64,000 bases of DNA from Chamaecyparis obtusa (taxonomy: Eukaryota; Streptophyta; Pinopsida; Cupressales; Cupressaceae): positions 310,001-374,000 of the forward strand of contig BSBK01006737.1 of assembly GCA_027943335.1 (NCBI GenBank), read 5' to 3'. Position 1 is the first letter of the stretch, and every line of letters begins with the position of its first letter. Below the pieces are notes generated by a model. That model ran no database searches, was not told the origin of the DNA, and saw only the letters and a list, made by a program, of their open reading frames with translations. Made by a program: the position numbers and the translations under genes. Positions 21,950-32,915 of this stretch are shown piece by piece.

Positions 21950-22960
21950 ACATAATAGAATTTTTAGCATATTATATTCATTCTATTTCTTTGTTGTAAA
22001 CATGCCATTGGTTCAATTTTGTAACTTCACTGTTGTATGAGTGGATTGTGCAGGAACAGTTAACATTAAACAAGGAGCAAACTCCTCAACACATCTTGGA
22101 AACCATTGAATTCAATAATAAATGAAACCTAACACCAACACTATTCCTTCCATTCACTTCTACCAAGAATAAAGCATTTAATCCATTCAACATTACATAT
22201 AATCATTAGACAGTTACATTTACTGACTGTGTAGAGGAACAGTCATGATCAAAACTACTTTCACCCTTGCACAAGCTATTCCAAACTTCAAGTAAAATGA
22301 GAAATATGCTATATCAAATCATTCTTATTCATAGTAACCATTCAAAGGATCATTTTGTCAATAAACCCTCTGACTGTACCCCTGCGACAGAGTAAGGAAA
22401 CCTCAAAATAGAGAACGAAAACTTAGTAAAACTAGTCTATGTCATTGTTTATGAGGGTACAGTCATGATGAGTGCCTCTCAAACCTCTCCAAACATGTAA
22501 GATTGTCTTTAAATACTTTATTGATCTCTTCTAAACATTAACCAAATCAAACCTACGTTTGAATCCACACACAATAACCCCAAAATGAAGGGTTTTGTAT
22601 CCTTTAATGAATCTCAGTCACTGGTAACGCATGGACAGTCAAACCAGTAGTCTCTGAAGCATTCAATAAGTGACTAGATTGTATTTAATACATGCCAAAG
22701 GACTAGTTGTATGAAATTGTCAATCACATAGCATTTCACTATTGTATGAGTGGATTGTGCAGGAACAGTTAACATTAAACAAGGAGCAAACTCCTCAACA
22801 CATCTTGGAAACCATTGAATTCAATAATAAATGAAACCTAACACCAACACTATTCCTTCCATTTACTTCTACCAAGAATAAAGCATTTAATCCATTCAAC
22901 ATTACATATAATCATTAGACAATTACATTTCCTGACTATGTACTAAAGGAATAGTCACGA
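21950..22960 (+). repeat. CACTA block B, two tandem copies
   Basis: GGATTGTGCAGGAACAGTTA through CTAAACAAGGAGCAAACTCC-type sequence to TCATTAGACA occurs at 22037-22240 and again at 22748-22945, about 711 bp apart. It is the inverted counterpart of 10793-12130. Non-coding. Confidence 0.8.
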
Positions 22961-22975
22961 CCAAAATGATCCAAA

Positions 22976-23934
22976 CATTTGAAAATAGTGAATCGATATC
23001 CTTGAGCACAAGCACCAATAACATCAAATAATGGAGATAAAGCACTGGCTAGGGAATGACACCAGTAGAATGTAGTCATTTCAGAGAGCATTCATAATCA
23101 AATAAAATGCAATGCATTTGAAATTTGCGGTCGAATATGATGCCAGATGCTTGAAAGATGAAGAAATCACATACGAAGAACATGCCATTGGTTCAGTTTT
23201 GTAAATTTGTTTTTTGTGTAATTAGTAATTGGTAGATTAAATGCAGATAACACCTTTATCACTTTAATTAGCATGTTATTATCATATCAGATAAAGTATG
23301 TTTAAGAATTGTTGGGATTGGTCCTTTTGTGTGTAATAAACATAATAGAATTTTCAACATATTATTATCAATCTATTTCTTTGTTTTAAACATGTCATTG
23401 GTTCAGTTTTGTAGATTTTTTTTTCATGTTAAATGCATTTTTCATGAGGAGGGGTCTTGTTCTGAGGAGATTGATGAAGATTGTGTACCTCAAAAACCAA
23501 TTCATAAGGTACCAATCATGTTTCCTATTCGCTTATATTTTTGGATTGGTAAATCTCCTTATAAGTTTCATGTCCTTTCTTTTGATTACTATGGATGAGA
23601 TATATATCTTACATTTAACATTCAACTTCTTTACATTTTAGAACATGTAGTGTTTTGTTTGAGGATTTTACCAAATCAACTTTTAACATAAACCGAAAAC
23701 ACCAAATTGATATCTTGCCCTTTCAACTTGACAAAATATTTGCATTTGACCAATAACTGCAGGCAACTGAATGATAAATCCACATACCTATATCTTTGTA
23801 AAATACCTAAAACATCAAAAAGATGGCTAAGTGGCTGCCACCATGATTTTTATCTACTGAATATGGGAAAAAAAAGCACCAAAAATAATTGAATAGAAAA
23901 CATGATTGGTCATTTTAGAGAGCATTCATGATCA
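22976..23934. repeat. CACTA block A fragments, no gene
   Basis: 22985-23180 is the inverted form of the leader/intron segment at 2850-3060 and 10480-10740. 23215-23420 repeats the CATGCCATTGGTTCAGTTTT segment. 23430-23930 is non-coding and the short frames there are not protein-like. Confidence 0.6.
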
Positions 23935-24120
23935 AATAAAATGCAATGCCTTCTCTCGCGCTCGATCAACTTTCACCCGCTCATTTTCTCCCACTCCTTT
24001 TCTCTACAATCAAAATAAAAATGATTTGGCTGTTTCAAAATAGTGAATCGATATCCTTGAGCACAAGCACCAATAACATCAACTATTTTGATATGTGGGT
24101 ACCCTAATGTTGGCAAGAGC
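23935..24120 (-). repeat. inverted copy of the CACTA left-end leader
   Basis: On the minus strand GAAACAGCC, TCATTTTTATTT and AGGAGTGGGAGAAAA occur in the same order as at 2765-2850, followed by GAGCG and GAGAAGG. The two ends of the transposon therefore carry related leader sequence in opposite orientation. Confidence 0.7.
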
Positions 24121-24368
24121 TCTTTTATTAATAAGATTACTCTACAAGCTTGAAGAAGCGGTATATTTTGGAAAATGAAGAGTGGAAAGATGATGATGTT
24201 CTTGAGATCATGGATGGACACAATGTTGTAGACAGAATGGGAAGACATCTTTCTAGCCTGGCCCTGGATCCTTTGACAATTGGGGTAGGATCCAGACCCA
24301 GGCTAAAAATATGTCTTCCTTTTTTGTTGTGGAATATAGGCTCTGCTACTGCAACAACGATAGACTGC

Positions 24369-25382
24369 GGTGTAGATATCACAACAGCTGAGAAACATAA
24401 ATGTAGGCATCATGGTCACAATTTTTTGGAGACACAACATAATTGAGTTCTATTCCTAGATGATGCAAAGCAACCACTACTTTGCATCATCTGGGAAAAC
24501 CACTCAATTATGTTGTGTCTTCAAAAAATTGTGACCATGATGCCTACATTTATGTTTCTCAGTTGTTGTGTCCCAGGACCCCTTATGACCCTTTACAATC
24601 CCTAAGAATACATCTTAGAGGTCTTAAAATGTCATAAAGGTTCATAAGAGGCTCCTAGGAGGGGCCAGGTGAGCGTCCACCTTCATGTGGTTGGCCCTGT
24701 TAAGTAGAGAATGTTAAACTATTCTCGAAACAAAGAGAAGCTCAATAATTTAAGGTCTCAGTCCACGGAGATTCTGAAAAATGATGAGAATCAATGATGG
24801 AGAGTTTTTAGATTATGAGAAGACATATATGGAGTGGAGGTTAGATTGAGTACCATTGTAGAGATGATGATTCAGTAACCTACATCTATAAAACCTTCAC
24901 AATTATCCCTTTTTTGGCCTCCACTCATTCCTCTTCTCAAAAATGGTTATCTAGAAACTTTGGATATTGTTTCTCATTCATGCACAAAATGTGCTAGTGA
25001 TCATATAAATTTACTTTAGGCCTCCAGTATTGATAAGATGTACAAGTGTAAAATGTTTTTGTGAGACTGGGATCAATTTGTGCAATGTACATAAATGCAA
25101 TGAGGTGATTATTCTCAATGATTGACAGGTATAAGTCTTCTAGGCCTTACCCAATAGCTAGGACTAAAGATAACACAGCTCAAGAGACCATCATAGGTTG
25201 TCTCTTTCTTTGGTCTATATTATTGACAAAATGTTTTACCTTTCATTAGCTCATCACATCCAGGGATTTGAAAGAATTTAATAGAATATTTTCATGACAA
25301 TGTATATTATTTAAGTTGACATTGCACGAATTTATCTACTTCGTGCACTTGTAAACTATTAGGACGACGATAAAGAAGCATC
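24369..25382 (+). repeat. CACTA block C, copy 2
   Basis: Direct copy of 16051-17152. Its initial hairpin is tighter: arms about 24388-24450 and 24500-24562, with TGTAGGCATCATGGTCACAA and its complement around a short spacer holding ATGATGCAAAG and CTTTGCATCAT. Non-coding. Confidence 0.82.
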
Positions 25383-25615
25383 TCCTCCCATGGCCATGCT
25401 TCTTTATCGCCGTCCTCATAGTCTACAAGTGCGTGAGGTAGATAAATTTGTGCAACGTCAACTTAAATAATATACGTTGTCATGAAAATATTCTATTAAA
25501 TTCTTTCAAATCTCCAGATTTGATGAGCTAATGAAAGGTAAAACATTCTATCAATAATATAGATCAAAGAAAGAGATAGCCTATGATGGTCTCTTGAGCT
25601 ATGTTATCTTTAATG
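25158..25615. repeat. near-perfect palindrome, arms about 215 bp
   Basis: Left arm 25158-25382 (ending GATAAAGAAGCAT) and right arm about 25397-25615 (starting ATGCTTCTTTATC) are reverse complements with few mismatches, around a spacer of about 14 bp (CTCCTCCCATGGCC). The left arm is the normal end of block C, so the palindrome arose by inverted duplication of that end. Confidence 0.88.
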
Positions 25616-25639
25616 TGCATATATGTTTCTTTTTTGACA

Positions 25640-26210
25640 CTTTATAATTAATTCCGACAGCAGTGCTATACATCTGACATCATTTCCCATCAGAATATAG
25701 GCCAACACATCACCTATCTGATAGATAAAATGTCAGAGAAAATAATTTATGATAATTATTGTGACAGTAATGCTATACGTCTGACAAGGAAACTTGTCGG
25801 AGATATGCTACACTACCGTCGCTCTTCCAACAGTTAAAATGTCATAGATATGCAATTTTTGACAGACAGTTCCGACACTAATGCTACATCACTGATGGGT
25901 TTATCTTTCAGAAATTGGTTGCAGATTTTTCACTATACCAACAGTTCTAATGTCGGAAATGATATCTTTTCGACAGTTAGTTCTGAAAGAGATTGTGTAT
26001 TTTCGATAGGTCTTTGTGTCAGAATTCTGATAGATGGACCATAGGAAATGCCATAACAAAGTTGTTATCATGTGCAAGTTTCTGATGTAATGGGGTGTTG
26101 GTAAACTGACGAATATCTCTTTCATCACAATTTCCAATGTAAAAACTATGACAGACACATGTGTCGAAATGCTGACAAATGACCGTTGCAAATCTGACAA
26201 ATGGCCATTA
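25640..26210 (-). promoter_or_regulatory. CACTA right subterminal repeat region
   Basis: Holds several copies of a GACAGTAATGCTATACGTCT-type motif (about 25659, 25760 and 25870) plus many TCTGACA, TGTCGGA and CGACAG words in both orientations. In CACTA elements such subterminal arrays bind the transposition proteins. The role here is by analogy. Confidence 0.65.
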
Positions 26211-26235
26211 GAATTTGACCTCAAATGTACTAGTG
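26211..26235 (-). repeat. CACTA terminal inverted repeat, right
   Basis: On the minus strand begins CACTAGTACATTTGAGG. Partner of 2596-2620. Confidence 0.9.
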
Positions 26236-26238
26236 AAA
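26236..26238. repeat. 3-bp target site duplication (AAA), right
   Basis: Second copy of the AAA at 2593-2595. Confidence 0.85.
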
Positions 26239-26395
26239 ATATCCCAATCCTCATCAGTCATTACTATCAATTTCTTGGATTTTCCTCCCAATGGTCGTCA
26301 TGAATCCTTCTGATAGAGATCCTCCATTTCATTTTCCATAATTGAAATTTCTTCTCATTAAACTTCTCAACCTTCAACTTACCCTTATCTTCCAT
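26236..26395 (-). pseudogene. copia gag, N-terminal fragment
   Basis: Minus-strand ATG at 26393-26395, 55 bases after the primer site, then KVEKFNEKKFQLWKMK, the standard copia gag opening. After one frameshift and a TGA it reads PLGGKSKKL, then MTDEDWDI, and stops at the CACTA terminus. The family motif continues L-D-R-K-A-L, which is exactly what is found at 2595 on the other side of the transposon. It is therefore the missing start of the gag at 1955-2595. Confidence 0.9.
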
Positions 26396-26449
26396 TACTC
26401 CCACTCAACCATGAGACCTTCTTGTAGAGGGTAACTGAAAAACAACCCA

Positions 26450-26460
26450 CTCTGATACCA
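26450..26460 (-). other. primer binding site, initiator-Met tRNA
   Basis: TGGTATCAGAG on the minus strand, two bases from the LTR end. Confidence 0.9.
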
Positions 26461-26462
26461 CT

Positions 26463-26900
26463 TGTTACTATTAGTAGACAAAAATTTAGCAGTTACATGC
26501 AAATATATTCAATAATACAAAGGAATAAATACACATAAGTAGAACAAGAAGACACAAAGATTTAACGTGGTTCACCCAATCTTGGGCTACATCCACCAAA
26601 TAGAGAGTCCAATCTTATTATCCAGTTATTTCAGCCTGTTACAATCTACAATCACTTACAACTCAATACCGCTACAAGAAGCTATGAAATTATCATATAT
26701 TGTGAAAATCTTAAGCCTAAGGCATTATAACAAGACTTATGTTGGTTGACAAGTTAACCCTAAACATACTTGATGAGTCAACCTAGGAAAATGTTTGACG
26801 TGCCAACTCAAAAATGCTTGATGAGTTAACCCCAAAATATTTTCCCCACAATAAATGAAAAGTGTACAATACTTGCTTGATCAGTCACCACAAGTCAACA
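26463..26900 (-). repeat. 5' LTR of the split copia element (right boundary approximate)
   Basis: The minus-strand end is AATAGTAACA. It includes a GGTGGATGTAGCCC and GTGAACCACGTTAAA segment that is widespread in plant copia LTRs. The partner LTR is outside the window. Candidate right ends are near 26850 (TGTGGGG on the minus strand) and near 26900 (TGTTGACTTG), and I cannot choose between them. Confidence 0.75.
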
Positions 26901-28969
26901 CATTCTCCATGCCAAGTGGAAAGATCAAAATTTGATGATGACGTGCCATTCCATTCAATTTTAAGTAAAATCAAATTCTTTTTGCATTTGGGGAATAAAA
27001 TTGATCAGTAGAACCAAAATATCCTTGTGCTCAAGATTGGCTTCAAAAAAAAATTTATTTTTTTTTAGACAAAACTTCCATGTTAACCTCAATAGACAAA
27101 ATATACTTTTTACTGTAAGCCTCTAAAAAAGGTAGACAATACACAACATCTAATTTAAAGTCTCAAGTTCCCATGCTTCTCCACTAACCAACCATTTCTT
27201 TTAAAATCAAAAGTATTATTTAATATGTAAAATACTTCCATATAATAGCACAACTACTAGATCCCCAGGAACAACTAGTATCTGAGCATACTTCTGGCTT
27301 TGGAACATACTCCAAGGGTAGGACAGGCTTATTGTATTTGCATGAAGTATCTTTTGCACATTACCCCTCTTCAAGTATGAGTATATCTTATACTTAATAC
27401 ATGAATTGACATAGTCAAATTTTCCTTTTATATGTTCAACTGCAGTGATTCAACCATCAATAAGAGCATTATGAAATTTTTTCATCTTCAAGTCCAGCAT
27501 AATCATATTTTATAATGGTTAAACTAATAGCCCAAATCGATTTCCTTCAAGTGAAATTGCTTGATTAATTTTGAAGATTTCTTAGCTTTCCATGTTGTTG
27601 TATGTGTTGCATGATCATCTCAAGTTGCTAAAAAATTTCCTAAGATAACATCATATTTATTAATTACATTTCTAATTTTTCCCTTTTCCTTGTTATATAC
27701 ATCCCTTTACCTTGTTATATACATCTATACAATCTACAAATTATTTGCCTAGAGCATAAGCTATACAAGCTAGAGATTATTTTCCTAGAATATAATCTTC
27801 TAACCACATTTTGAAAATGTTATAGACATCTTTGTAACACATACTCCATGTTGACCAAATGGGGTCTTTAACAGGAAAATTGTTTATGAATAATTTTTCC
27901 ATTTCTAGCAAGTGTAGGTATGTCTTGAATTTTGTCTTTCCCAATAGCAATAAAATTGTACTCATTTTTCATCTCAATCATGTTCAATGTGTATCAAGGA
28001 TTTTTAGTTCCTTTGATGACAAATAAACAAAAACATCAAACAAAGGAAACAAAAACATTACGCTTATTACGCTATTTGAAAAGAACTTCACTACAATACA
28101 ACACTTGTTGAGTTACATTCTAGTCTAAAACAAATTAAATTAATGAGTACCTAGGGTAGAGGAGCCAAAATGTGTGCGGGGTCCAATAGGTGATATGTTA
28201 GTGGATGTATTTGGGCCCCACAGCTATCAACCTAACCACTAGAAGGTGTTAGGTAAAATACCACAACATATAAAAATAAACTCATAAAAGTAACAACCCA
28301 TAAAATGTACACATGATGGTTAATATATGTTCTCTATATATGCAAGTCATAAAAAATCAAGTCCCCATCTTATCGACTATTCAAGATTCCCATACTACTG
28401 ATAGCTTCTAACATGGAATCAATTGGGTCATCTAGTACAAAATCACAGCCAAATATTATTCAAATAAAACCCATTGCAAAAATATCACACGTCACCCTTC
28501 CCAAGTTTATGTGGTTGGCCAACTAAGCCACAAACAACAGTACTAGGCAAACATTGCCATTCGGACAAGTACAAAGCCAAAACAACTTGATATCTAGCAA
28601 TGCAATCTAGACTTTATGACCATTTAGTGCCCATACAAATATGTGGCCACCCTAAGACATTTTCCATCATCGTGTCCCATCATTCCAGCTACACTGCTCC
28701 TTCATACCACTTCAAGTGCATAGCTTGTGGTCGAATCAAAATTAAACCACCTGTTAACATAAAAAATTGTGTAAGACCACCAATTGACAATCAAAGACCA
28801 TCAAATCTAAGATAAATGCAGTAATGGATTGATTTCTTGCAATTGATGTTGAGAAATTCAAAATTCAAATTTACAATAGTACCGAAATTAAATACATGAC
28901 ATACAAATAACTTAAAAAATACTTTCTTCCCATTCAATCCATTCAAAATCCACTGAAGAGTAGGAAGAA
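26901..28969. other. no gene seen
   Basis: AT-rich non-coding DNA right of the copia LTR. Short frames (for example near 27777-27965 and 28600-28815) match no family I know. Confidence 0.5.
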
Positions 28970-29400
28970 AGAAAAAGTCACAAAGCAAAAAGAAGTGGAG
29001 CTTTATTTCAAGGTATTTGACAATTTTACATACATCACCTACTGTATTTTGTATTGTTTTGTGTTAATTTCACTTCTAGTTTTCCATTCTTTTCCATGTA
29101 TCTATCCTTATTTTTAGTTTCCTATTATTTTCCATGTATCTATCCATAGTTTTTTAATCTTCTATACTACATTCTTACATTTTATCTAACTTCAAATGTA
29201 GAAGTCACAGTGCAGAAAGAAGTGAAGGTTTCTTTCAAGGTATGTTGACAATTATACATACATTCACCTACTGTATTTTGTATAGTTTCTTTAATATTAA
29301 TTTCACTTTCAATTTTCTATTATTTTCCATGTATCTATCCTTATTTATCTTTACTTCTATATTACAGTCTATTGTTTTTATCAACTTCACAACCCTTTTT
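28970..29400 (+). repeat. tandem duplication, about 228-bp unit
   Basis: AGTCACA followed by GCAAAAAGAAGTG near 28976 recurs as AGTCACAGTGCAGAAAGAAG near 29204. Both continue TTTCAAGGTAT, CACCTACTGTATTTTGTAT and CCATGTATCTATCC. Confidence 0.8.
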
Positions 29401-29651
29401 TGTTTCATTAACTATACATTTTGATGTGTACTTAATGTGGAAAGAAGGATTAGTCAGTTTTGACGTGCATTTTGTTTTGTTAACTTTAATGGTGTTAATG
29501 TTTATTTTTCTTGGTAGAATGTAAATTTTTGTGGGTCTTTACTTGTGAAGATGGAATTTTTTTGCTTATTACCTCATATTTGATCCTTAGGTGGACACCT
29601 AAAGAAACCTAGAAAGTGGTGACATGTGTTTTTTTTCATTGGGTTTACTTA

Positions 29652-29656
29652 GAATC
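29652..29656. repeat. target site duplication, left (GAATC)
   Basis: Differs by one base from AAATC at 32911-32915. Confidence 0.7.
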
Positions 29657-30038
29657 TGTTAGAGTAATAAAGTGTTTACTAATTAATTGAATCATATTTA
29701 TTTAATTATTCAGTCACTTATTACCTCTTTCTACTTAAGCTAAACTATAGGCATATAATAATTAATTACTTTATTAATTATTATTATGCAACCTAGGGTT
29801 TTACCTTTTTAGGGTTTCTGATCTCATTTTATAAGGATGGATCTCATAACACTTTGTAACCTTTTCTAACATTTCATTATTGATTGCAACTTTTGTTTTT
29901 GCACATCAAGGATTTCTCCTCTCTCGTGGATCAATGTGTTCAGGCCTCCATAGTTGTTTGCTTCTCTCTCTTTCTATGACAGGTGTTTGTGTGCAGGTGT
30001 TCTTGGGAGTTGTGGGTTGTTTTTCATCAACTCCATCA
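29657..30038 (+). repeat. 5' LTR
   Basis: Begins TGTTAGAGTAATAAAG and ends CAACTCCATCA. Followed at once by the primer site. Confidence 0.93.
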
Positions 30039-30050
30039 TGGTATCAGAGC
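30039..30050 (+). other. primer binding site, initiator-Met tRNA
   Basis: TGGTATCAGAGC directly after the LTR. Confidence 0.92.
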
Positions 30051-32518
30051 TTTAGATCTACTTGCCCCTATCCTCTTCTTGAGAGATTCAGCCATGTTCG
30101 TCAGATCTGTGTTTTCAGAGAGGGTTTCCCATCAAATCTGGGGGGACCTATTTTTTTGGTCATCTTGGCTTCAAACGGACCTTGCGGTTGCATTCAAAGC
30201 ATCCAAGAACCCCAAGATCCATATAAAATTTGTCCAATTTGGACAAAGTTGGAATCTGTGAGAAAAAAAATTTGCAATCGACCCCGGCATGGATCCCGAG
30301 GTGATCAATATTTTTTGGAGCACTTCTGGCCCAAACGGACCTCATAGTTGCATTTGGAAGGCCTGAGATAGTCAAAATCCATATAAAACTTATCCATTTT
30401 CAACAAGTTGGCCTCTGACGCAAAAAAAAAATTATGTACTAGGGTTGTACGACCCTAGCACGCACTCCGAGGCACATAGTATGATCTTCAAAAAAAATTA
30501 AAAAAATTGGGCCACCAACGCCACCCAATGGCCACCGCACTCTCAACACCACGGCCTCCCTCAGCACCGCCCGCGCTCCACCCACTGAGCCCTGCGGTCA
30601 CATGGGGGACTAGCCACCAGCCCCACCGCTAGTCTTAGCCCCCTGGTCACCCACGTGACCAGAGTTTGTCTTTTTTTAGCCCCTAGGTTTTTTGAGCCAT
30701 GATGGCCATTTGGTCATCAATTTTAGGCTCATATCTACTGACATCAGCAGAGATTTCCTCATTTTTGAGCTTTTTCAGAGTACCTGGGCTTTTTTGTGAA
30801 TATCTCGGGCATATGGGATCGTAATTGGGCGTGCGATATATCATTGGAAAGTTGGTTTCGAGCCTAATCTAAATGTCCTAGTATGGTTTTGTGATTTTTC
30901 CATTTTAATGCTCTTTTTTTCTATCAAAGTCAGATGTTCTCTGTGATCGTGGCGTTTTAGACCTCATGCCTTCTGGGATCCGTTTCTCTTGCATTTGGGC
31001 TCCATTTTCGGCAAACAAGATATTGTCGGAAAGCTCTTTCTGAGATTTTATTAGATCTTATGGTTTCATGTGGTTTTTTGTCCCTTTTCTGATGTCACCC
31101 ATCCTCAGATCCTTGTAGACACCTTCTTTGGGCCCTCCAGCGCAGCTGTTGGTTTTTTGCTCATATCTTGAGCATTCGGTGTCAAAATTTGGCAAATGAG
31201 ATATCATCGGAAATCTGATTCTAAGCTCTTTCTAGATCTGGAGGTTATATTTTCTATTTTTATTTTTCTAATGGTGTTTTTCTCTATCAAATCTAGATCT
31301 TCAGTTCTGCACTCTGGGAGCTCTATCTTGCACATCCGGACTCCGTTTTTGAAAAATGATATATCATTGGAAAGCTTGTTCAAAGATATTTTCAATGTTG
31401 TGAGTCATTTTTCCAGATTCTACTCTAGGTTCATTTTATTCAGATTCTTTCTTTTTTGCAGTCTGGTGGATATCTTGGTCATTTCAGGTCCTGGGATCTC
31501 TTCCCTTTGAGGGATGGCTCATCTTAGGTTGTTCTTTTGTTTCAGCAACCTTTGATCTTCTTTGAGTAGTGTATACTTCATTTTTTTGTAACATTGTTTT
31601 ATGCACACACACTGAGATAAAGTGTCATTCTATTGCTTTGATGGGATCTTGCACATGTTCATGCTATTTGTACTCGCACTCCATTATAAAGTGCTAGGGG
31701 GGTTTGATGTTTGTCTTTTTTTTCCATCTTCTTTTGTCATGTGAGCATTCCTCCAATGACATTAGCCTCAGGTATCTTTATTTGTGTTTGTACTCTCTCT
31801 GCACATTCGATGTTTCAGATTCATCTTCATCATGCAATTCATATTAGATGATATTTTCAGTGTACCTATCATTACTCCCTTGTCAATAGTATGGGGGGGT
31901 TTCTACTGTTGGTTCTATTGCTTCCTTGGTTCAATAGTGTGAGCTATGTATTCAGTATTTGATCCTATGTACTAGGTAGTTGCAGTGGCTAGGTACCTAT
32001 GCATTCTGGTGAGATGGATCATTTACCATATAGACACTCTTCTCTTTCCTATTTTTGGATGCACTCTTCCAGCTTTGATTGATCAGTTGTTCAAGATTTT
32101 GGTGTTTATGCCATATGTATCTTCGAGTTCGGGTGTTTGCCTCTTGATTCAAGTAGTGTCATTTGAGGGCACTCATGCAGATTACCATCTTCTCTACCTG
32201 GTCATATTTCTGTGGAGGATCTTTAGATCATCAGTTTCTTCTTGATAGAGTTTGCAATTTCATGCTTTAGTGATGTTGTACATGTTCATCTTTGTTCCTA
32301 TTTTCTGGAACATTCCTAGTTTTGCAGGCTTCTTCAGTCCTTCAGACTAGTCTTTGTCTCTTTTTGGAGTAGAGTTTTTCCCATGTGGTTTTCTCTATTT
32401 CTCCTCTTTGTAGAGACTCTCTTTTGTACTTGGGTACCTGATCAGGCATTTGTTGTCGGGACCCATTTGCTTTCAGTTGTTGTTTATAGGTTTTTAGCTT
32501 CTCCCAAAGTTTATCTTA
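30051..32518 (+). other. non-coding interior of the LTR element
   Basis: A long leader with recurrent 'GATATCATCGGAAA' phrases (near 30840, 31200 and 31360), a C-rich patch at 30520-30665, and T-rich DNA. The longest frames (29880-30347 and 31196-31510) lack any family motif and I do not call them genes. Confidence 0.6.
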
Positions 32519-32526
32519 AGGGGGGG
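32519..32526 (+). other. polypurine tract
   Basis: AAGGGGGG-type run immediately before the TGTTAG of the 3' LTR. Confidence 0.85.
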
Positions 32527-32910
32527 TGTTAGAGTAATAAAGTGTTTACTAATTAATTGAATCATATTGATTTAATTATTCAATCACTTATTACCTCTTT
32601 CTACTTAAGCTAAACTTTAGGCATATAATAATTAATTACTTTATTAATTATTATTATGCATCCTAGGGTTTTACCTTTTTAGGGTTTATGATCTCCTTTT
32701 ATAAGGATGGATCTCATAACACTTTGTAACCTTTTCTGACATTTCATTATTGATTGCAACTTTTGTTTTTGCACATCAAGGATTTCTCCTCTCTCGTGGA
32801 TCAATGTGTTCAGGCCTCCATAGCTATTTGCTTCTCTCTCTCTTTCTATGATAGGTGTTTGCATGCAGGTGTTCTTGGGAGTTGTGGGTTGTTTTTCATC
32901 AACTCCATCA
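32527..32910 (+). repeat. 3' LTR
   Basis: Same sequence as 29657-30038 with about 12 substitutions and two extra bases in a CT run. Confidence 0.93.
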
Positions 32911-32915
32911 AAATC
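32911..32915. repeat. target site duplication, right (AAATC)
   Basis: Partner of GAATC at 29652-29656. Confidence 0.7.

Larger units (their letters stand above)
2596..26235. mobile_element. CACTA (En/Spm-type) DNA transposon, 23.6 kb, with nested insertions
   Basis: Both ends show the CACTA superfamily signature: left CACTACTACATTTGGGG and, on the opposite strand at the right, CACTAGTACATTTGAGG. They match at about 21 of the first 24 bases and are flanked by AAA duplications. Subterminal GACA/CGACAG-like repeats lie inside both ends. Joining the flanks with one AAA restores the copia gag frame, which is independent proof that both termini belong to one insertion event. No Tnp2/DDE transposase is recognisable inside, so it is probably non-autonomous or decayed. 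About a fifth of the length is later insertions (6916-10340, about 19800-20879). The rest is repeated self-derived sequence. Confidence 0.9.
1..26900 (-). mobile_element. Ty1/copia LTR retrotransposon, split by a CACTA transposon
   Basis: Read on the minus strand, the right-hand part (26236 to about 26900) holds the 5' LTR, an initiator-Met tRNA primer site and the gag N-terminus. The left-hand part (1-2595) continues with the rest of gag, a CCHC knuckle, protease, integrase and the start of reverse transcriptase, then leaves the window at base 1. Integrase before RT is the Ty1/copia order. The two parts are separated by the CACTA element at 2596-26235. Removing it and one 3-bp duplication makes the gag frame continuous across the junction. 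All domains carry stops or frameshifts, so the element is dead. The 3' LTR is not in the window. Confidence 0.9.
29657..32910 (+). mobile_element. non-autonomous copia-like LTR element, no coding capacity
   Basis: Complete structure: 382-bp and 384-bp LTRs, initiator-Met primer site, 2.5-kb interior, polypurine tract, and flanking 5-bp GAATC/AAATC (4 of 5 matching). The interior has no gag or pol motif. The last 200 bp before the polypurine tract (CATGTGGTTTTCTC, TGGGTACCTGATC, GGGACCCA) resemble those of the element at 6916-10340, so the two may share a parent family. By eye the LTRs differ at about 12 positions plus one CT indel, about 3%. Confidence 0.9.

Noticed and set aside
1..26900. 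Two unrelated copia fragments, one at each side of the 2.6-26.2 kb region
   Set aside because: They share strand, join in frame inside one gag motif, and are separated exactly by CACTA termini with AAA duplications, so one split element is the simpler reading.
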